Assembly: GCA_021827645.1 (NCBI GenBank)
Contig: JAKAVA010000009.1
Location: forward strand, 27,978 to 91,977
DNA length: 64,000 nucleotides
Reading direction: 5' to 3'
Source: Planctomycetota bacterium
GTDB lineage: Bacteria > Planctomycetota > Phycisphaerae > WQYP01
Position numbers and translations under genes: made by a program. Below the pieces are notes generated by a model. That model saw only the letters and a list, made by a program, of their open reading frames with translations, was not told the origin of the DNA and did no database searches. This document shows positions 35,771 through 44,487 of this stretch, in pieces. Every line of letters begins with the position of its first letter. The stretch's first letter is position 1.

Positions 35771-36933
35771 TTCATCTGAGCTTCCTGCGCCAGCGCGCGC
35801 AGGATTTCGATGCCCTTTTCAATATGCTCCCGCGATGCCGCGTAACTGATGCGGAAATGGGTATCGCGGGAACTGAAGACTGAACCGGGAATAAGAAGTA
35901 AATTTTTATTGACTGCACGCTGCACCAGTTCGCTGCCCGACCAGTTACCCGGCGCGCGGGCGAAGAGGTAAAAAGCCCCCCGCGGATCGCCTACCGGATA
36001 CAGATCGCCGATGCCTTCAATGAGGCGATCTCTCCGGCGCCGGTATTCATCAATGTGGGCGGTCATATCCACCGTACCGGAGTGAAGCAGTTCCAGCGCC
36101 GCATATTGCGCCGGTGAGGGAGCACAGACAAACGTGTATTGCTGCAGTTTGATCATCTGTTCGATAATCGCCCGGGGCCCTGCGGCATATCCGAGCCGCC
36201 AGCCGGTCATGGCGTACGTTTTGGAATACCCCTTGAGCAGAATACATTGATCGGGCAGCATTGAGGCGATACTCACGTGCGGCTGATAGCAGAACGCATC
36301 GTAGATTTCATCACTGAGCACCAGCAGACCGTGCCGCTTCGCCACCGCAGCCGTTGCCCGCAGCTCGGCCTCGGTATAGGCCATGCCGGTGGGGTTGTTG
36401 GGTGAGCAGATGATGAGCATCCGGGTGCGTGGAGTGATGACGGCTTCGATTTTTGCCGCGTCAAGACGGAAATCCGGATAGCTGTCCACACTGACGGGAA
36501 CCGCCCCGACGAGTTTGGGGAGATGGTGATACATGACAAAATAGGGATCGAGAAAAATCACCTCATCGCCGGGATTCAGACAGGCGAACATCGAGAGCAT
36601 GATTCCGCCGGAGGTTCCGGAGAGGATCATCACGCCGGGATCTTTCCACCCGGTATCCCGCTCCACCTGCTGCCGAATGGGCTTCACCAGATCGGCAATG
36701 CCCTGTGTTGGGGTGTAACGATTTCGACCATGCTCGATGGCTTCAATCGCCCGCCGCTTGATGGCGTCCGGAACATCAAAATCAGGCTGGCCGATGGAAA
36801 GATTAACCGGGTCTTTCATGGTGGCGGCCATGTCGAAAACCCTGCGAATGCCGGAGGCATCCACGGCTTTGGACCTTTCCGCGATGAAATCTGCTGGATT
36901 AAATTTAAATCGGGAGTGAATATCCGCTGACAA
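35767..36933 (-). CDS. Class I/II pyridoxal-phosphate aminotransferase
   Basis: About 388 residues. PLP-binding features: SIGQPDFDVPD, YTPTQGIADLVKPI, SGTSGGIML, SPNNPTGMAYTEAEL, LSDEIYDAF, the Schiff-base lysine in KGYSKTYAMTGWRLGY, and the substrate-binding arginine in HFRISYAAS. These place it with fold-type I aspartate/aromatic aminotransferases; substrate is not determined. The TTG at 36933 has AGGAG eight bases upstream; a second TTG at 36939 is too close to it. No ATG fits. It shares a transcript with holB. Confidence 0.9.
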   Translation of the reverse strand: MSADIHSRFKFNPADFIAERSKAVDASGIRRVFDMAATMKDPVNLSIGQPDFDVPDAIKRRAIEAIEHGRNRYTPTQGIADLVKPIRQQVERDTGWKDPGVMILSGTSGGIMLSMFACLNPGDEVIFLDPYFVMYHHLPKLVGAVPVSVDSYPDFRLDAAKIEAVITPRTRMLIICSPNNPTGMAYTEAELRATAAVAKRHGLLVLSDEIYDAFCYQPHVSIASMLPDQCILLKGYSKTYAMTGWRLGYAAGPRAIIEQMIKLQQYTFVCAPSPAQYAALELLHSGTVDMTAHIDEYRRRRDRLIEGIGDLYPVGDPRGAFYLFARAPGNWSGSELVQRAVNKNLLLIPGSVFSSRDTHFRISYAASREHIEKGIEILRALAQEAQMK

Positions 36934-37054
36934 TAGCAAAACTCCTGCGGGGTCTACGCCGACGATTGATGCCGTCGGGATTAAAAAAACGCCGTCGCAT
37001 CGAGTGGAGGCTCCGCCTCATCAACGGTTTCATCCAGATCGTGCGAGCCGTGCG

Positions 37055-38677
37055 TCAGGGTTTCGGATTGGGCAGCAGCGTTGCCGAATTCGGTTTAATA
37101 ACGCGAATGAAAGCGCCTGTCTTGCTGACCACCAGCCCTTTGATCCCGACATAAGAACCGATCAGTTTGGAGAGGTCCATATCCTTCGGCGGCTGGACGT
37201 ACGCCACAACCCGACCGTTGTACGGATTCAGCAGGGCATATAGGTGCGTGGTGTGGCTGGTTTCCAGCAAGCCTCGGGCCAGAAACGGCGCCGTGGCGAT
37301 GCTCTTTTCCAATATTTTTTTCGACTGTTCCCACTGCTGCTGATAGGGAGCGATCGTGGTCGTGATGGGGGTTGATGCAACCGGAGCCGCCGCCAGCTTT
37401 TGGATCGCGATCATTCGTTTGATTTCCTTGAGGCGCAGCTTGGCGGCCGAACGAATGGAGCCGGGAAGAGGCTTTTCCTGCAAAAGGGCTTTGAACCCCT
37501 TTTGGAGCTTCGCGAGTTTGCGATCCATCAGCGGCTTTTTGAACTGCACCAGCAGAGCCTTATCGAGTTTTGAAAACTGGCGATACGCCTTGGGATTATA
37601 CGTGGGGGCCGGTTTGATGCCCGCCGGAACGATCGGTGCCGGTGTGACACCCGCCGGTGAACTGCCGTTATTCGCAGGAGCGACGGCTGGTGTCGAGGCC
37701 CCAGATACGGGAGCCGGCACTGCCGGTGCATTGGCTCCTGATGATGCCGCCCCATTAGGTGGCGGAACAGAAGCCGACGCGCCGGCATTTTGTACGGAGG
37801 AGGGCGCCAAGCCGGCAACGGTTACACCTGCAAAATTTGGGGGCATCTGCAACTGCGGACTGATGTAGGTGCTGCCAGCGGGCGCGGGTTTCACAAATGA
37901 AGCATAAATATAAAAGTGCGTGTGCATTGGTGCGAGAATGATATAAAACATTCCTGATCGGCCGACAACGGACACCCGCTGCCCGCGCCGAGCCAGCCCA
38001 ACCACGGCGTAATCGCTCGTCGGCGCCAGGGCGCTGGCGGCCCGCAGATTGACAAATCGAGACATGATGGTGCCCCGATCACCGGTGCTATTGAGTTTGA
38101 CGTATTGTTTGGCGACATAGCACCGTGCACCGACCGGAGCCGAAATAACATCCCAGCCTTTGACGGTTTTTACCACGTTGACGAGCGCCCCCTTGTTCAA
38201 TTGCCCCACGATGTAATATCGCAATCCTGGGCCGCTGCGTATATTCACGTTGGTGGCGGAAACTTCACCAATAAATGAAGACAATGAGGCGGAGTTTCCA
38301 CTGCTGCCATGCCGGTGGGCCTTGCGATGCTTCGACGGCTTAAGGTGTGAATGAGAGTGCTTGCCGCCTGCGGGTGCCGATGAGCCGCTGCCCGAGGTAC
38401 TATTGCCCGCTGTTCCGCTTGACGAACCGGCGGTGCCGCTGCTTGATCCGGCAGTGCCGGATGAATTGGTGCCGCCGGCCGGCATGCTTGTCGGGGCGGT
38501 GGTGGGTGCCGTGGTGGAATTTCCCGATGGTTGCGTTGTCGGCGCCGCATTACCCGGCGGTATGGTGACAGCCGGGGCATTGTCGGATTGGGCCTGCACC
38601 CACCCGCTGCCAACTGCAATTCCCGCCATTGCCGCCAATAAAATCAAAGCCTGTTTCATTTCACTTCTCACGTGCAT
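37055..38677 (-). CDS. Exported bacterial SH3-domain protein
   Basis: 540 residues from ATG 38677, with AAGGAG six bases upstream. A signal peptide (ALILLAAMAGIAVGSGWVQAQ) leads to a Thr/Ser/Pro-rich region with repeated GTAGSSS units, then a basic stretch (HLKPSKHRKAHRHG). Two bacterial SH3 domains follow (VSATNVNIRSGPGLRYYIVGQLNKGALVNVV; FVNLRAASALAPTSDYAVVGLARRGQRVSVV). A low-complexity Ala/Pro linker and a helical C-terminal domain with a beta segment (VGIKGLVVSKTGAFIRVIKP) complete it. SH3b domains bind cell-wall peptides or proteins in the envelope. The role is not known. Confidence 0.78.
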   Translation of the reverse strand: MHVRSEMKQALILLAAMAGIAVGSGWVQAQSDNAPAVTIPPGNAAPTTQPSGNSTTAPTTAPTSMPAGGTNSSGTAGSSSGTAGSSSGTAGNSTSGSGSSAPAGGKHSHSHLKPSKHRKAHRHGSSGNSASLSSFIGEVSATNVNIRSGPGLRYYIVGQLNKGALVNVVKTVKGWDVISAPVGARCYVAKQYVKLNSTGDRGTIMSRFVNLRAASALAPTSDYAVVGLARRGQRVSVVGRSGMFYIILAPMHTHFYIYASFVKPAPAGSTYISPQLQMPPNFAGVTVAGLAPSSVQNAGASASVPPPNGAASSGANAPAVPAPVSGASTPAVAPANNGSSPAGVTPAPIVPAGIKPAPTYNPKAYRQFSKLDKALLVQFKKPLMDRKLAKLQKGFKALLQEKPLPGSIRSAAKLRLKEIKRMIAIQKLAAAPVASTPITTTIAPYQQQWEQSKKILEKSIATAPFLARGLLETSHTTHLYALLNPYNGRVVAYVQPPKDMDLSKLIGSYVGIKGLVVSKTGAFIRVIKPNSATLLPNPKP

Positions 38678-38851
38678 GTCACACTCCTTGCGATAACGAT
38701 TCGCGTTGACAACGTCCTGTCGCCGTGGCGCAAGCTAACATCCCATAGCGCGGGCGTCAATGGTGGTTCAAATCGGTCCCGCATCCTGCGCCGTCATCAT
38801 TATAATACGCGATGCGAATTCAAACCGAATCCCCGCCGCAGTCGGAGGGCC

Positions 38852-39247
38852 TCATTCGCCGGCCAAGAGATTTCGCATCGCACTGATGCGCAGTTGCACC
38901 ATCTTCACGGCCTGCAGATCGTCGGCCCTGGTCTGGCTTAAACGCGATTCCTCGGCCGCCACCCGGTCAGCATTGATGGCATCTTCCGGAAGTGCCTCTT
39001 CGGCCATGACGGTGAGCCGGTTATTTTTCAGTTGGGCGTATCCGCCGCCGACGAAGTAGCGGTACACGCCGCCGGGCGTTTCAATCTTCAAGATGCCGGG
39101 GGTGAGACGAGTCACGACCGGGGCGCGGTTTTTGAGAATACCCATCTGGCCGTCGTCCGCAGGGATCACTGCAAAATTGGCCTCGGTTTCCAGTAAAACG
39201 GCTTCCGGGCTTACCAACGTCGTCATAAATGTATTCGTCGCTGTCAA
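38852..39247 (-). CDS. atpC: ATP synthase epsilon subunit, standing alone
   Basis: 131 residues. The best start is TTG 39247 with GGAGG seven bases upstream; this gives the family length, whereas the longer frame adds an unlikely leader. The beta-sandwich features are FMTTLVSPEAVLLETEANFAVIPADDGQMGIL and APVVTRLTPGILKI, followed by the two-helix C-terminal part (AAEESRLSQTRADDLQAVKMVQLRISAMRNLL). The subunit sits in the rotor stalk of F1 and can inhibit ATP hydrolysis. No other atp gene is near, although atpC usually ends the atp operon. Confidence 0.92.
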   Translation of the reverse strand: MTATNTFMTTLVSPEAVLLETEANFAVIPADDGQMGILKNRAPVVTRLTPGILKIETPGGVYRYFVGGGYAQLKNNRLTVMAEEALPEDAINADRVAAEESRLSQTRADDLQAVKMVQLRISAMRNLLAGE

Positions 39248-39313
39248 AGCATTTCCTCCAGCTTGCATCCATGCTAGCATAGCTGCGACCGTTTTTACAG
39301 TGGATGTAAAGAA

Positions 39314-39643
39314 ATGCAGGAATATCACGACGAGGGCGTATCGATCCTATGCGACTTCTGCCATACCGCATGGGATGGTGAGGCGGCGATGGTGGAGGGG
39401 CATCACGGGTCGGTTATCTGTTTGGATTGCCTGAAAAAGGCCCTTAATGCGGCGGCAACCCATGGAGATAAATACCAATGCACGCTGTGCTTGCGCATTA
39501 ACATTCCCGGCTCGCTGCCGCGCTGGTCAACGGCGGAATACCCTCAGGCAATCGTCTGCCAGGAATGCCTTTTCCAGGCCGCCAAAGCGATGAGTAAGGC
39601 CCCGCATGCGAATTTTAGCTGGTCACCGCCAACTGCCGGTTGA
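39314..39643 (+). CDS. Small protein with four CxxC pairs (zinc ribbons)
   Basis: 109 residues. Four CxxC pairs form two likely zinc sites: CDFC with CLDC, and CTLC with CQEC. The first resembles ClpX-type or other small zinc-finger modules (CDFCHTAWDGEAAMVEGHHGSVICLDCL). It starts 66 bases from the divergent atpC start. The Shine-Dalgarno sequence is weak (AAAGAA). Function unknown; nucleic-acid or protein binding would suit. Confidence 0.7.
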   Translation: MQEYHDEGVSILCDFCHTAWDGEAAMVEGHHGSVICLDCLKKALNAAATHGDKYQCTLCLRINIPGSLPRWSTAEYPQAIVCQECLFQAAKAMSKAPHANFSWSPPTAG

Positions 39644-39733
39644 AATCTGCCGCAGCCAAACCAACGCCCGCTGGCCGCAAATATCGCCGCCAGCCGCAAT
39701 CCCCCTTCGCCCCTCACCCGGATGGGGTGGCTT

Positions 39734-39743
39734 GGGGGGGGGG
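39734..39743 (+). repeat. Run of ten G
   Basis: A homopolymer of ten G lies in the gap between the zinc protein and nrdJ. It could vary by slippage, but no reading frame depends on it. Confidence 0.5.
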
Positions 39744-39842
39744 ATGAGCGAGCGAGACTTGCGATGGCGACAACCCCTCATCGAGAACTGCCACGCCAAA
39801 TGGAGCGACTGCCGAAGCTTCCTGTTTCGTTGCAACGCGCGT

Positions 39843-39880
39843 AAAAAAGCGAGCCGGTGGCGGTTTGCCGACCGGCTCGC
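39843..39880 (-). terminator. Terminator of the dcd-nrdJ operon
   Basis: The stem GCGAGCCGGT (39849-39858) pairs with ACCGGCTCGC (39871-39880). On the minus strand six T follow (39848-39843), about 39 bases after the nrdJ stop. Confidence 0.85.
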
Positions 39881-39918
39881 GTGATGAGCTTGAAATGCAG
39901 ATGCGGCGGCTATGCCGA

Positions 39919-42900
39919 TCAGGAGCACCCCTGAGATTCGCCGCAGTTCAGGCAGCGATAACAACTGCCATTACGCACGGTGATGCTGCCGCACTTGCAC
40001 ACCGGGGCATCGCCCATGAGTGTGGCCATCTGCGCCGATAGTGCGCCGGAAGCGGTCGCCATCTGATCATGAAGCCGCATTTCCAAGATATTTTTAATGG
40101 TGGAGGCGGTCGCATGCCGATTGCCGTTGTCGCTCACCGCCACGACCGCCGACGACTGCGTTTTTCCGTTGCCGTTGGAATGATGCCCGTGGGCCGCGGG
40201 TTCCGATGAGGTGGGCCAACGGTATGGCGGCACGGCCGCATGATCATCACCGGACGTTTGGGCATTTCCGCGCCGCGGAGCGTGCTGCTCGCGGTAGCCG
40301 GGGATAAATTCCATGGCCAGCCAACGCACGATGTAATCAATGACGCTCTTGGCGAAGGGGATATCGGAATTGGATGTCATCCCGGCGGGTTCGAAACGCA
40401 TGTGTTCAAATTTGCGAACCATATCCTCCAGCGGCACACCGTGCTGAAGATTCAAGGACAGCAGCGTGGCGACGGTATCCATCAGCCCGCCGACGGTGCT
40501 CCCCTGCTTGGCCATCACCACAAATACTTCACCCGGCGTGCCATCGTCAAAAAGACCGCAGGTGACATATCCTTCGTGGCCGGCGATATCGAATTTATGG
40601 GTAATGCTGCGCCGCGTATTGGGCAGACGCCGCCGCAGCGGGCGATGCACCACTCGCTCAATAATTCTCTCCACCACGGCACCGTCGGTACCCGGTCGAG
40701 CTTCCGCGGGTGTCGCGACAGCGGGGGACGGATCGCCGCAGGTGGTGCAGGCGGCCGCAGATTCCGCCTTGAGCAGGTCAACCTGCGCATCATCGGCGGC
40801 ATCGTCATCGGCAGTGCTGTTGAGCGGCTGGCTGAGCTTGGAACCGTCACGGTAAAGGGCGACGGCCTTGAGCCCGAGGCGCCAACTTTCGCGGTAGGCT
40901 TCCTCAATTTCCGCCACACCGACTTCATTGGGCAGATTGATGGTTTTGCTGATGGCACCACTGATAAACGGCTGAGCGGCAGCCATCATGCGGATATGCC
41001 CCATGTGATGGATGAAGCGTTTGCCGTTTCGGCCGCACTTATTGGCACAGTCGAAGACGGAGAGGTGTTCGGGCTTCAGATGCGGTGCGCCTTCAATGGT
41101 CTGGGAACCGCAGATCACGTCGTTGGCCTCGCGAATCTGCTTTTTGGTGAAACCGAGCGCCTTGAGGAGATTAAACTTCGGGTTTTGCCACTGCTCGGGA
41201 GTAAAGCCGAGGCGTGTCATGGTCGCCTCGCCAAAGGTATAGGGAGAAAAGGCGAAGGCCAGCTCAAAAACAGTGGGCAGGCAGACCTCTGCTTTGGCCA
41301 GTTCTTCATCCGTGAAGCCCTTCGCCTTTAGACTCTCCATATTGATATGCGGGGCACCGCTGAGTTTCAACGTGCCCAGCACGTATTGCAAAATATCGTG
41401 AATTTGCGCCGGCGTGTAACCGAGATTTTTGAGGGCCGGCTCAATGGACTGATTGGCGATTTTGAAATAGCCGCCGCCGGCGAGTTTCTTGAACTTCACC
41501 AGCGCAAAATCCGGCTCCACGCCGGTGGTATCGCAATCCATCAGCAACCCGATGGTGCCGGTGGGAGCAATAACGGTGGTCTGCGCATTCCGGTAGCCGT
41601 AGGTTTCGCCCAGCTTCACCGCGCGGTCCCAAGCCTCGCGAGCGGCGACAAGCAATTCCGGACTCGCCAGCCCCGGCTGGGTAAATTCTCCGGCATCGAT
41701 GACCACGGGTTTGATATTGAGCGATTCAAATTCGCCACCCCATGCCGCAGCGCGATGATTACGCATCACTCGCAGCATCTCAGCCCGATTTCGGTGAAAT
41801 CCGGGGAACGGGCCCTGTTCTTTGGCCAACTCTGCCGAAGTGGCGTAGCTTTCCGCTGTCATCAAACCTGTAACTGCCCCGCATACCGCCCGTGCTTTAT
41901 CGCTGTCATAGGCCACACCTGCCACCATCAGCATGGTGCCGATGTTGGCGTAGCCGAGGCCCAGGGTACGGTATTCATAGCTGAGCCGGGCAATTTCGCG
42001 GCTGGGATAAGCGGCCATCAAGACGGAAATTTCCAGCACAATCGTCCAGAGGCGACAGGCATGGCGGAAACCTTCAATATCGAAGGTGCGGGATTCGGCA
42101 TCGAAGAATTTAATGAGGTTGATCGACGCCAGATTGCAGGCCGTATTATCCAGAAACATATATTCGCTGCATGGATTGCTGGCATTGATACGACCGCTCT
42201 GGGGGCAGGTGTGCCATTGATTGATGGTGTCGTCGTATTGGACGCCGGGATCGGCGCACCGCCAGGCCGCAAACGCCACCTGCTTCCAGAGTTCGCGGGC
42301 TTTGACGGTTTTGTGCACCTTGCCGTCGGTGCGGCGGACCAGATGCCAGTCGCCGTCCTGATCGAGCGCTTTGATAAATTCATCCGGCACGCGGACCGAA
42401 TTATTGGAATTCTGCCCCGAAACGGTGTTATACGCCTCGCCGTTGAAATCATAATCGAGCTTGAGTTTGAGCTGCGATGCGAGCTGCTGCTGCTCGGGCT
42501 TGAGATGCTTCATCCCTTCAACCATCGCCGCAACTTTAATTTCCTCGCGGACTTTCCAGTTGATGAAATCCATGATGTCCGGATGATCAAGATCAAGGCA
42601 CACCATCTTGGCGGCCCGGCGCGTGGTGCCGCCGGACTTAATCGCCCCCGCGGCCCGATCGCCGATTTTCAGGAAGCTCATCAAACCGGAAGATTTTCCG
42701 CCGCCGGAAAGGGCTTCATTTTCGCCGCGGAGCTTGGAAAAGTTTGTCCCCGTGCCGGAGCCATATTTGAACAATCTCGCCTCGCGCACCCACAGGTCCA
42801 TGATGCCGCCGTCGTTTACCAGATCATCATCCACGCTCTGGATGAAGCAGGCGTGGGGTTGTGGATGGGTATAGGCATCGGTGGATTGTTCCAATTGATG

Positions 42901-43395
42901 GGACTTTGGGTTCACATACCAGTGTCCCTGCGAAGGCCCGGTCAGCCCGTAGGCATAGTGCAGGCCGGTATTGAACCACTGGGGTGAATTGGGAGCCGCC
43001 CGCTGGCTCAGCAGCATATAGGCCAGTTCATCATAGAATGCCCGGGCATCTTCCTTGGAATCAAAGTAGCCATGATCCTCGCCCCATTGAGTCCAGCATC
43101 CGGCGAGGCGATGAACAACCTGCTTGACCGAGCGTTCCGGTCCGGTGGCGGGTTTTCCATGAACATCCAGAATGGGCTTGCCGGAGGCATCAACCTGCGG
43201 CACACCGGCCTTGCGGAAATATTTGCTCACCATAATGTCGGTGGCAAGCTGCGACCAATCCGCGGGAATCTCGGCATCCTTCATTTCAAATACCACCGAG
43301 CCGTCAACATTATTGATACGGCTGGTGCGCATCTGATAGGTAAACTGCGAGTAGACGTCTTTTCCTGCGGTGGTGAAACGGCGTTGAATCTTCAT
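39919..43395 (-). CDS. nrdJ: Adenosylcobalamin-dependent ribonucleotide reductase (class II)
   Basis: 1158 residues from ATG 43395 (MKIQRRFTT), with AGGAG eight bases upstream. It reduces ribonucleotides to deoxyribonucleotides with a B12-derived radical, independent of oxygen. The ten-stranded barrel core has RAAPNSPQWFNTGLHYAYG, GSGTGTNFSKLR, NPCSEYMFLDNTACNLASINL and PTGTIGLLMDCDTTGVEPDFALVKFKKL. After a low-complexity linker comes a TSCPD-type domain (GYVTCGLFDDGTPGEVFVVMAKQGSTVGG) and a C-terminal cysteine tail (CKCGSITVRNGSCYRCLNCGESQGC) that probably carries reducing equivalents. It follows dcd on one transcript under the promoter region at 44.1-44.4 kb. Confidence 0.96.
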   Translation of the reverse strand: MKIQRRFTTAGKDVYSQFTYQMRTSRINNVDGSVVFEMKDAEIPADWSQLATDIMVSKYFRKAGVPQVDASGKPILDVHGKPATGPERSVKQVVHRLAGCWTQWGEDHGYFDSKEDARAFYDELAYMLLSQRAAPNSPQWFNTGLHYAYGLTGPSQGHWYVNPKSHQLEQSTDAYTHPQPHACFIQSVDDDLVNDGGIMDLWVREARLFKYGSGTGTNFSKLRGENEALSGGGKSSGLMSFLKIGDRAAGAIKSGGTTRRAAKMVCLDLDHPDIMDFINWKVREEIKVAAMVEGMKHLKPEQQQLASQLKLKLDYDFNGEAYNTVSGQNSNNSVRVPDEFIKALDQDGDWHLVRRTDGKVHKTVKARELWKQVAFAAWRCADPGVQYDDTINQWHTCPQSGRINASNPCSEYMFLDNTACNLASINLIKFFDAESRTFDIEGFRHACRLWTIVLEISVLMAAYPSREIARLSYEYRTLGLGYANIGTMLMVAGVAYDSDKARAVCGAVTGLMTAESYATSAELAKEQGPFPGFHRNRAEMLRVMRNHRAAAWGGEFESLNIKPVVIDAGEFTQPGLASPELLVAAREAWDRAVKLGETYGYRNAQTTVIAPTGTIGLLMDCDTTGVEPDFALVKFKKLAGGGYFKIANQSIEPALKNLGYTPAQIHDILQYVLGTLKLSGAPHINMESLKAKGFTDEELAKAEVCLPTVFELAFAFSPYTFGEATMTRLGFTPEQWQNPKFNLLKALGFTKKQIREANDVICGSQTIEGAPHLKPEHLSVFDCANKCGRNGKRFIHHMGHIRMMAAAQPFISGAISKTINLPNEVGVAEIEEAYRESWRLGLKAVALYRDGSKLSQPLNSTADDDAADDAQVDLLKAESAAACTTCGDPSPAVATPAEARPGTDGAVVERIIERVVHRPLRRRLPNTRRSITHKFDIAGHEGYVTCGLFDDGTPGEVFVVMAKQGSTVGGLMDTVATLLSLNLQHGVPLEDMVRKFEHMRFEPAGMTSNSDIPFAKSVIDYIVRWLAMEFIPGYREQHAPRRGNAQTSGDDHAAVPPYRWPTSSEPAAHGHHSNGNGKTQSSAVVAVSDNGNRHATASTIKNILEMRLHDQMATASGALSAQMATLMGDAPVCKCGSITVRNGSCYRCLNCGESQGCS

Positions 43396-43504
43396 GGCGG
43401 GTACTCCTGCTTCCGTGCGACTTCTCATGGGCTTACAACACCCAACTGCAAACATTCAGGGTCGCCGCGCATAGGCCGACGACCGACTTTATCCTTCAGC
43501 CGCG

Positions 43505-44059
43505 TCAATCCACGCGCGGCAAGGTTAAACCGGGTTGATCCTGATATTTCCCCCGTTTGTCGGCATAACTCTGCGAGCAGACTTTTTCACCGCGGAGGAA
43601 GATGATCTGGGCAATTCCTTCATTGGCATAAATTTTTGCCGGCAGCGGGGTGGTGTTGGATATTTCAATGGTGATCCGCCCCTTCCATTCCGGCTCGAGC
43701 GGGGTGACGTTTACGATGATCCCGCAGCGGGCGTAAGTGCTTTTGCCGACGCAGATAGCCAAAATATCCCGAGGAATTTCGAAATATTCCACCGTTTCGC
43801 ACAGGGCGAAACTGTTGGGTGGAATAAGCACCGAACCATCGGGACCTGCATCAACATCCACAAAGCTGCGGGGCGAAAAATTCTTCGGGTCGACAACTTC
43901 CGAATTAACGTTGGTGAATATTTTGAAATTCGGCCCAACGCGGACATCATATCCATAACTGGACACCCCAAAGCTGACCGATCCGGGGCGCTTCATCGCC
44001 CGCTCAAATGGTTCGATGCGAATTTCTTCACTTATCTGGCTGTCGCTTAAAATTCCCAT
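43505..44059 (-). CDS. dcd: dCTP deaminase
   Basis: 184 residues from ATG 44059 ([13 protein letters not shown]); the frame extends further upstream but the family starts here. GAAGG lies about ten bases before. The trimeric dUTPase-like fold is seen in [68 protein letters not shown]; the glutamate in PLEPEW is the expected catalytic base. It converts dCTP to dUTP for dTMP synthesis. Being first in an operon with nrdJ, it joins dNTP production to thymidylate supply. Confidence 0.94.
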   Translation of the reverse strand: MGILSDSQISEEIRIEPFERAMKRPGSVSFGVSSYGYDVRVGPNFKIFTNVNSEVVDPKNFSPRSFVDVDAGPDGSVLIPPNSFALCETVEYFEIPRDILAICVGKSTYARCGIIVNVTPLEPEWKGRITIEISNTTPLPAKIYANEGIAQIIFLRGEKVCSQSYADKRGKYQDQPGLTLPRVD

Positions 44060-44092
44060 GGTGCCGCTACCTTCAAAAGTTTGGTTTTTGTT

Positions 44093-44121
44093 AGTATACT
44101 CAGGGGCTGAATCATTTTCAA
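44093..44121 (-). promoter_or_regulatory. Proximal promoter of dcd-nrdJ
   Basis: On the minus strand TTGAAA (44121-44116) and TATACT (44098-44093) are separated by exactly 17 bases. Transcription would start about 30 bases before the dcd start codon. Confidence 0.6.
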
Positions 44122-44237
44122 GGCTTTTTGCAAATCCAAGCCCCGTACAATTCCGCCGCCTTGATAACCGTCTGGCCATTGCCAAATTCACGCCGATCTC
44201 CTGACGTGTTAAGGATCCGATAAGACCTCTGATGCGT

Positions 44238-44265
44238 AACATACCACCACATCTTGTGGTGTCAA
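44238..44265 (-). promoter_or_regulatory. Distal dcd-nrdJ promoter with an NrdR-type box in the spacer
   Basis: On the minus strand TTGACA (44265-44260) and TATGTT (44243-44238) are 16 bases apart. The 16-base spacer (44244-44259, CCACCACATCTTGTGG on the plus strand) is a near-palindrome that fits the NrdR box consensus. A repressor bound there would block RNA polymerase directly. Confidence 0.65.
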
Positions 44266-44296
44266 GCTAATCGATTACTAAATATTGGAAGACAGG

Positions 44297-44305
44297 TTAT
44301 CCACA
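44297..44305 (+). promoter_or_regulatory. DnaA box
   Basis: Perfect TTATCCACA, between the two NrdR-type boxes. A single nine-base match can occur by chance, but DnaA regulation of ribonucleotide reductase genes is known in E. coli. Confidence 0.45.
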
Positions 44306-44365
44306 CCCCACCCACGGGTTGTAAGCCATTTTACGCTCAACACTTGTGACACCTGAATCAATTTA

Positions 44366-44381
44366 CCACTACATATTGTGG
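44366..44381. promoter_or_regulatory. Second NrdR-type box
   Basis: CCACTACATATTGTGG matches the NrdR consensus at nearly all conserved positions, better than the box at 44244. It lies 122 bases from that box and about 107 bases before mutY, so it could serve either direction. Confidence 0.55.
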
Positions 44382-44487
44382 TATATGGATTTCGTGGAAT
44401 CGATAGCGCGGCCGCACTATCATGCATACCAGCGTGTGATTGAGACCGGAGTGGTGGTCACCGTGGCTCGTAAGGCTGTAACTACAT

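Noticed and set aside
40240..41331. 363-codon plus-strand frame
   Set aside because: Also antisense to nrdJ; a product of high-GC codon bias.
41347..42987. 546-codon plus-strand frame
   Set aside because: It is antisense to nrdJ, whose full protein is certain, and has no ribosome binding site or family motif.
43396..43504. Cobalamin riboswitch before nrdJ
   Set aside because: Only 109 bases separate dcd and nrdJ and I see no B12-box-like core; the operon is better explained by the NrdR-type promoter.
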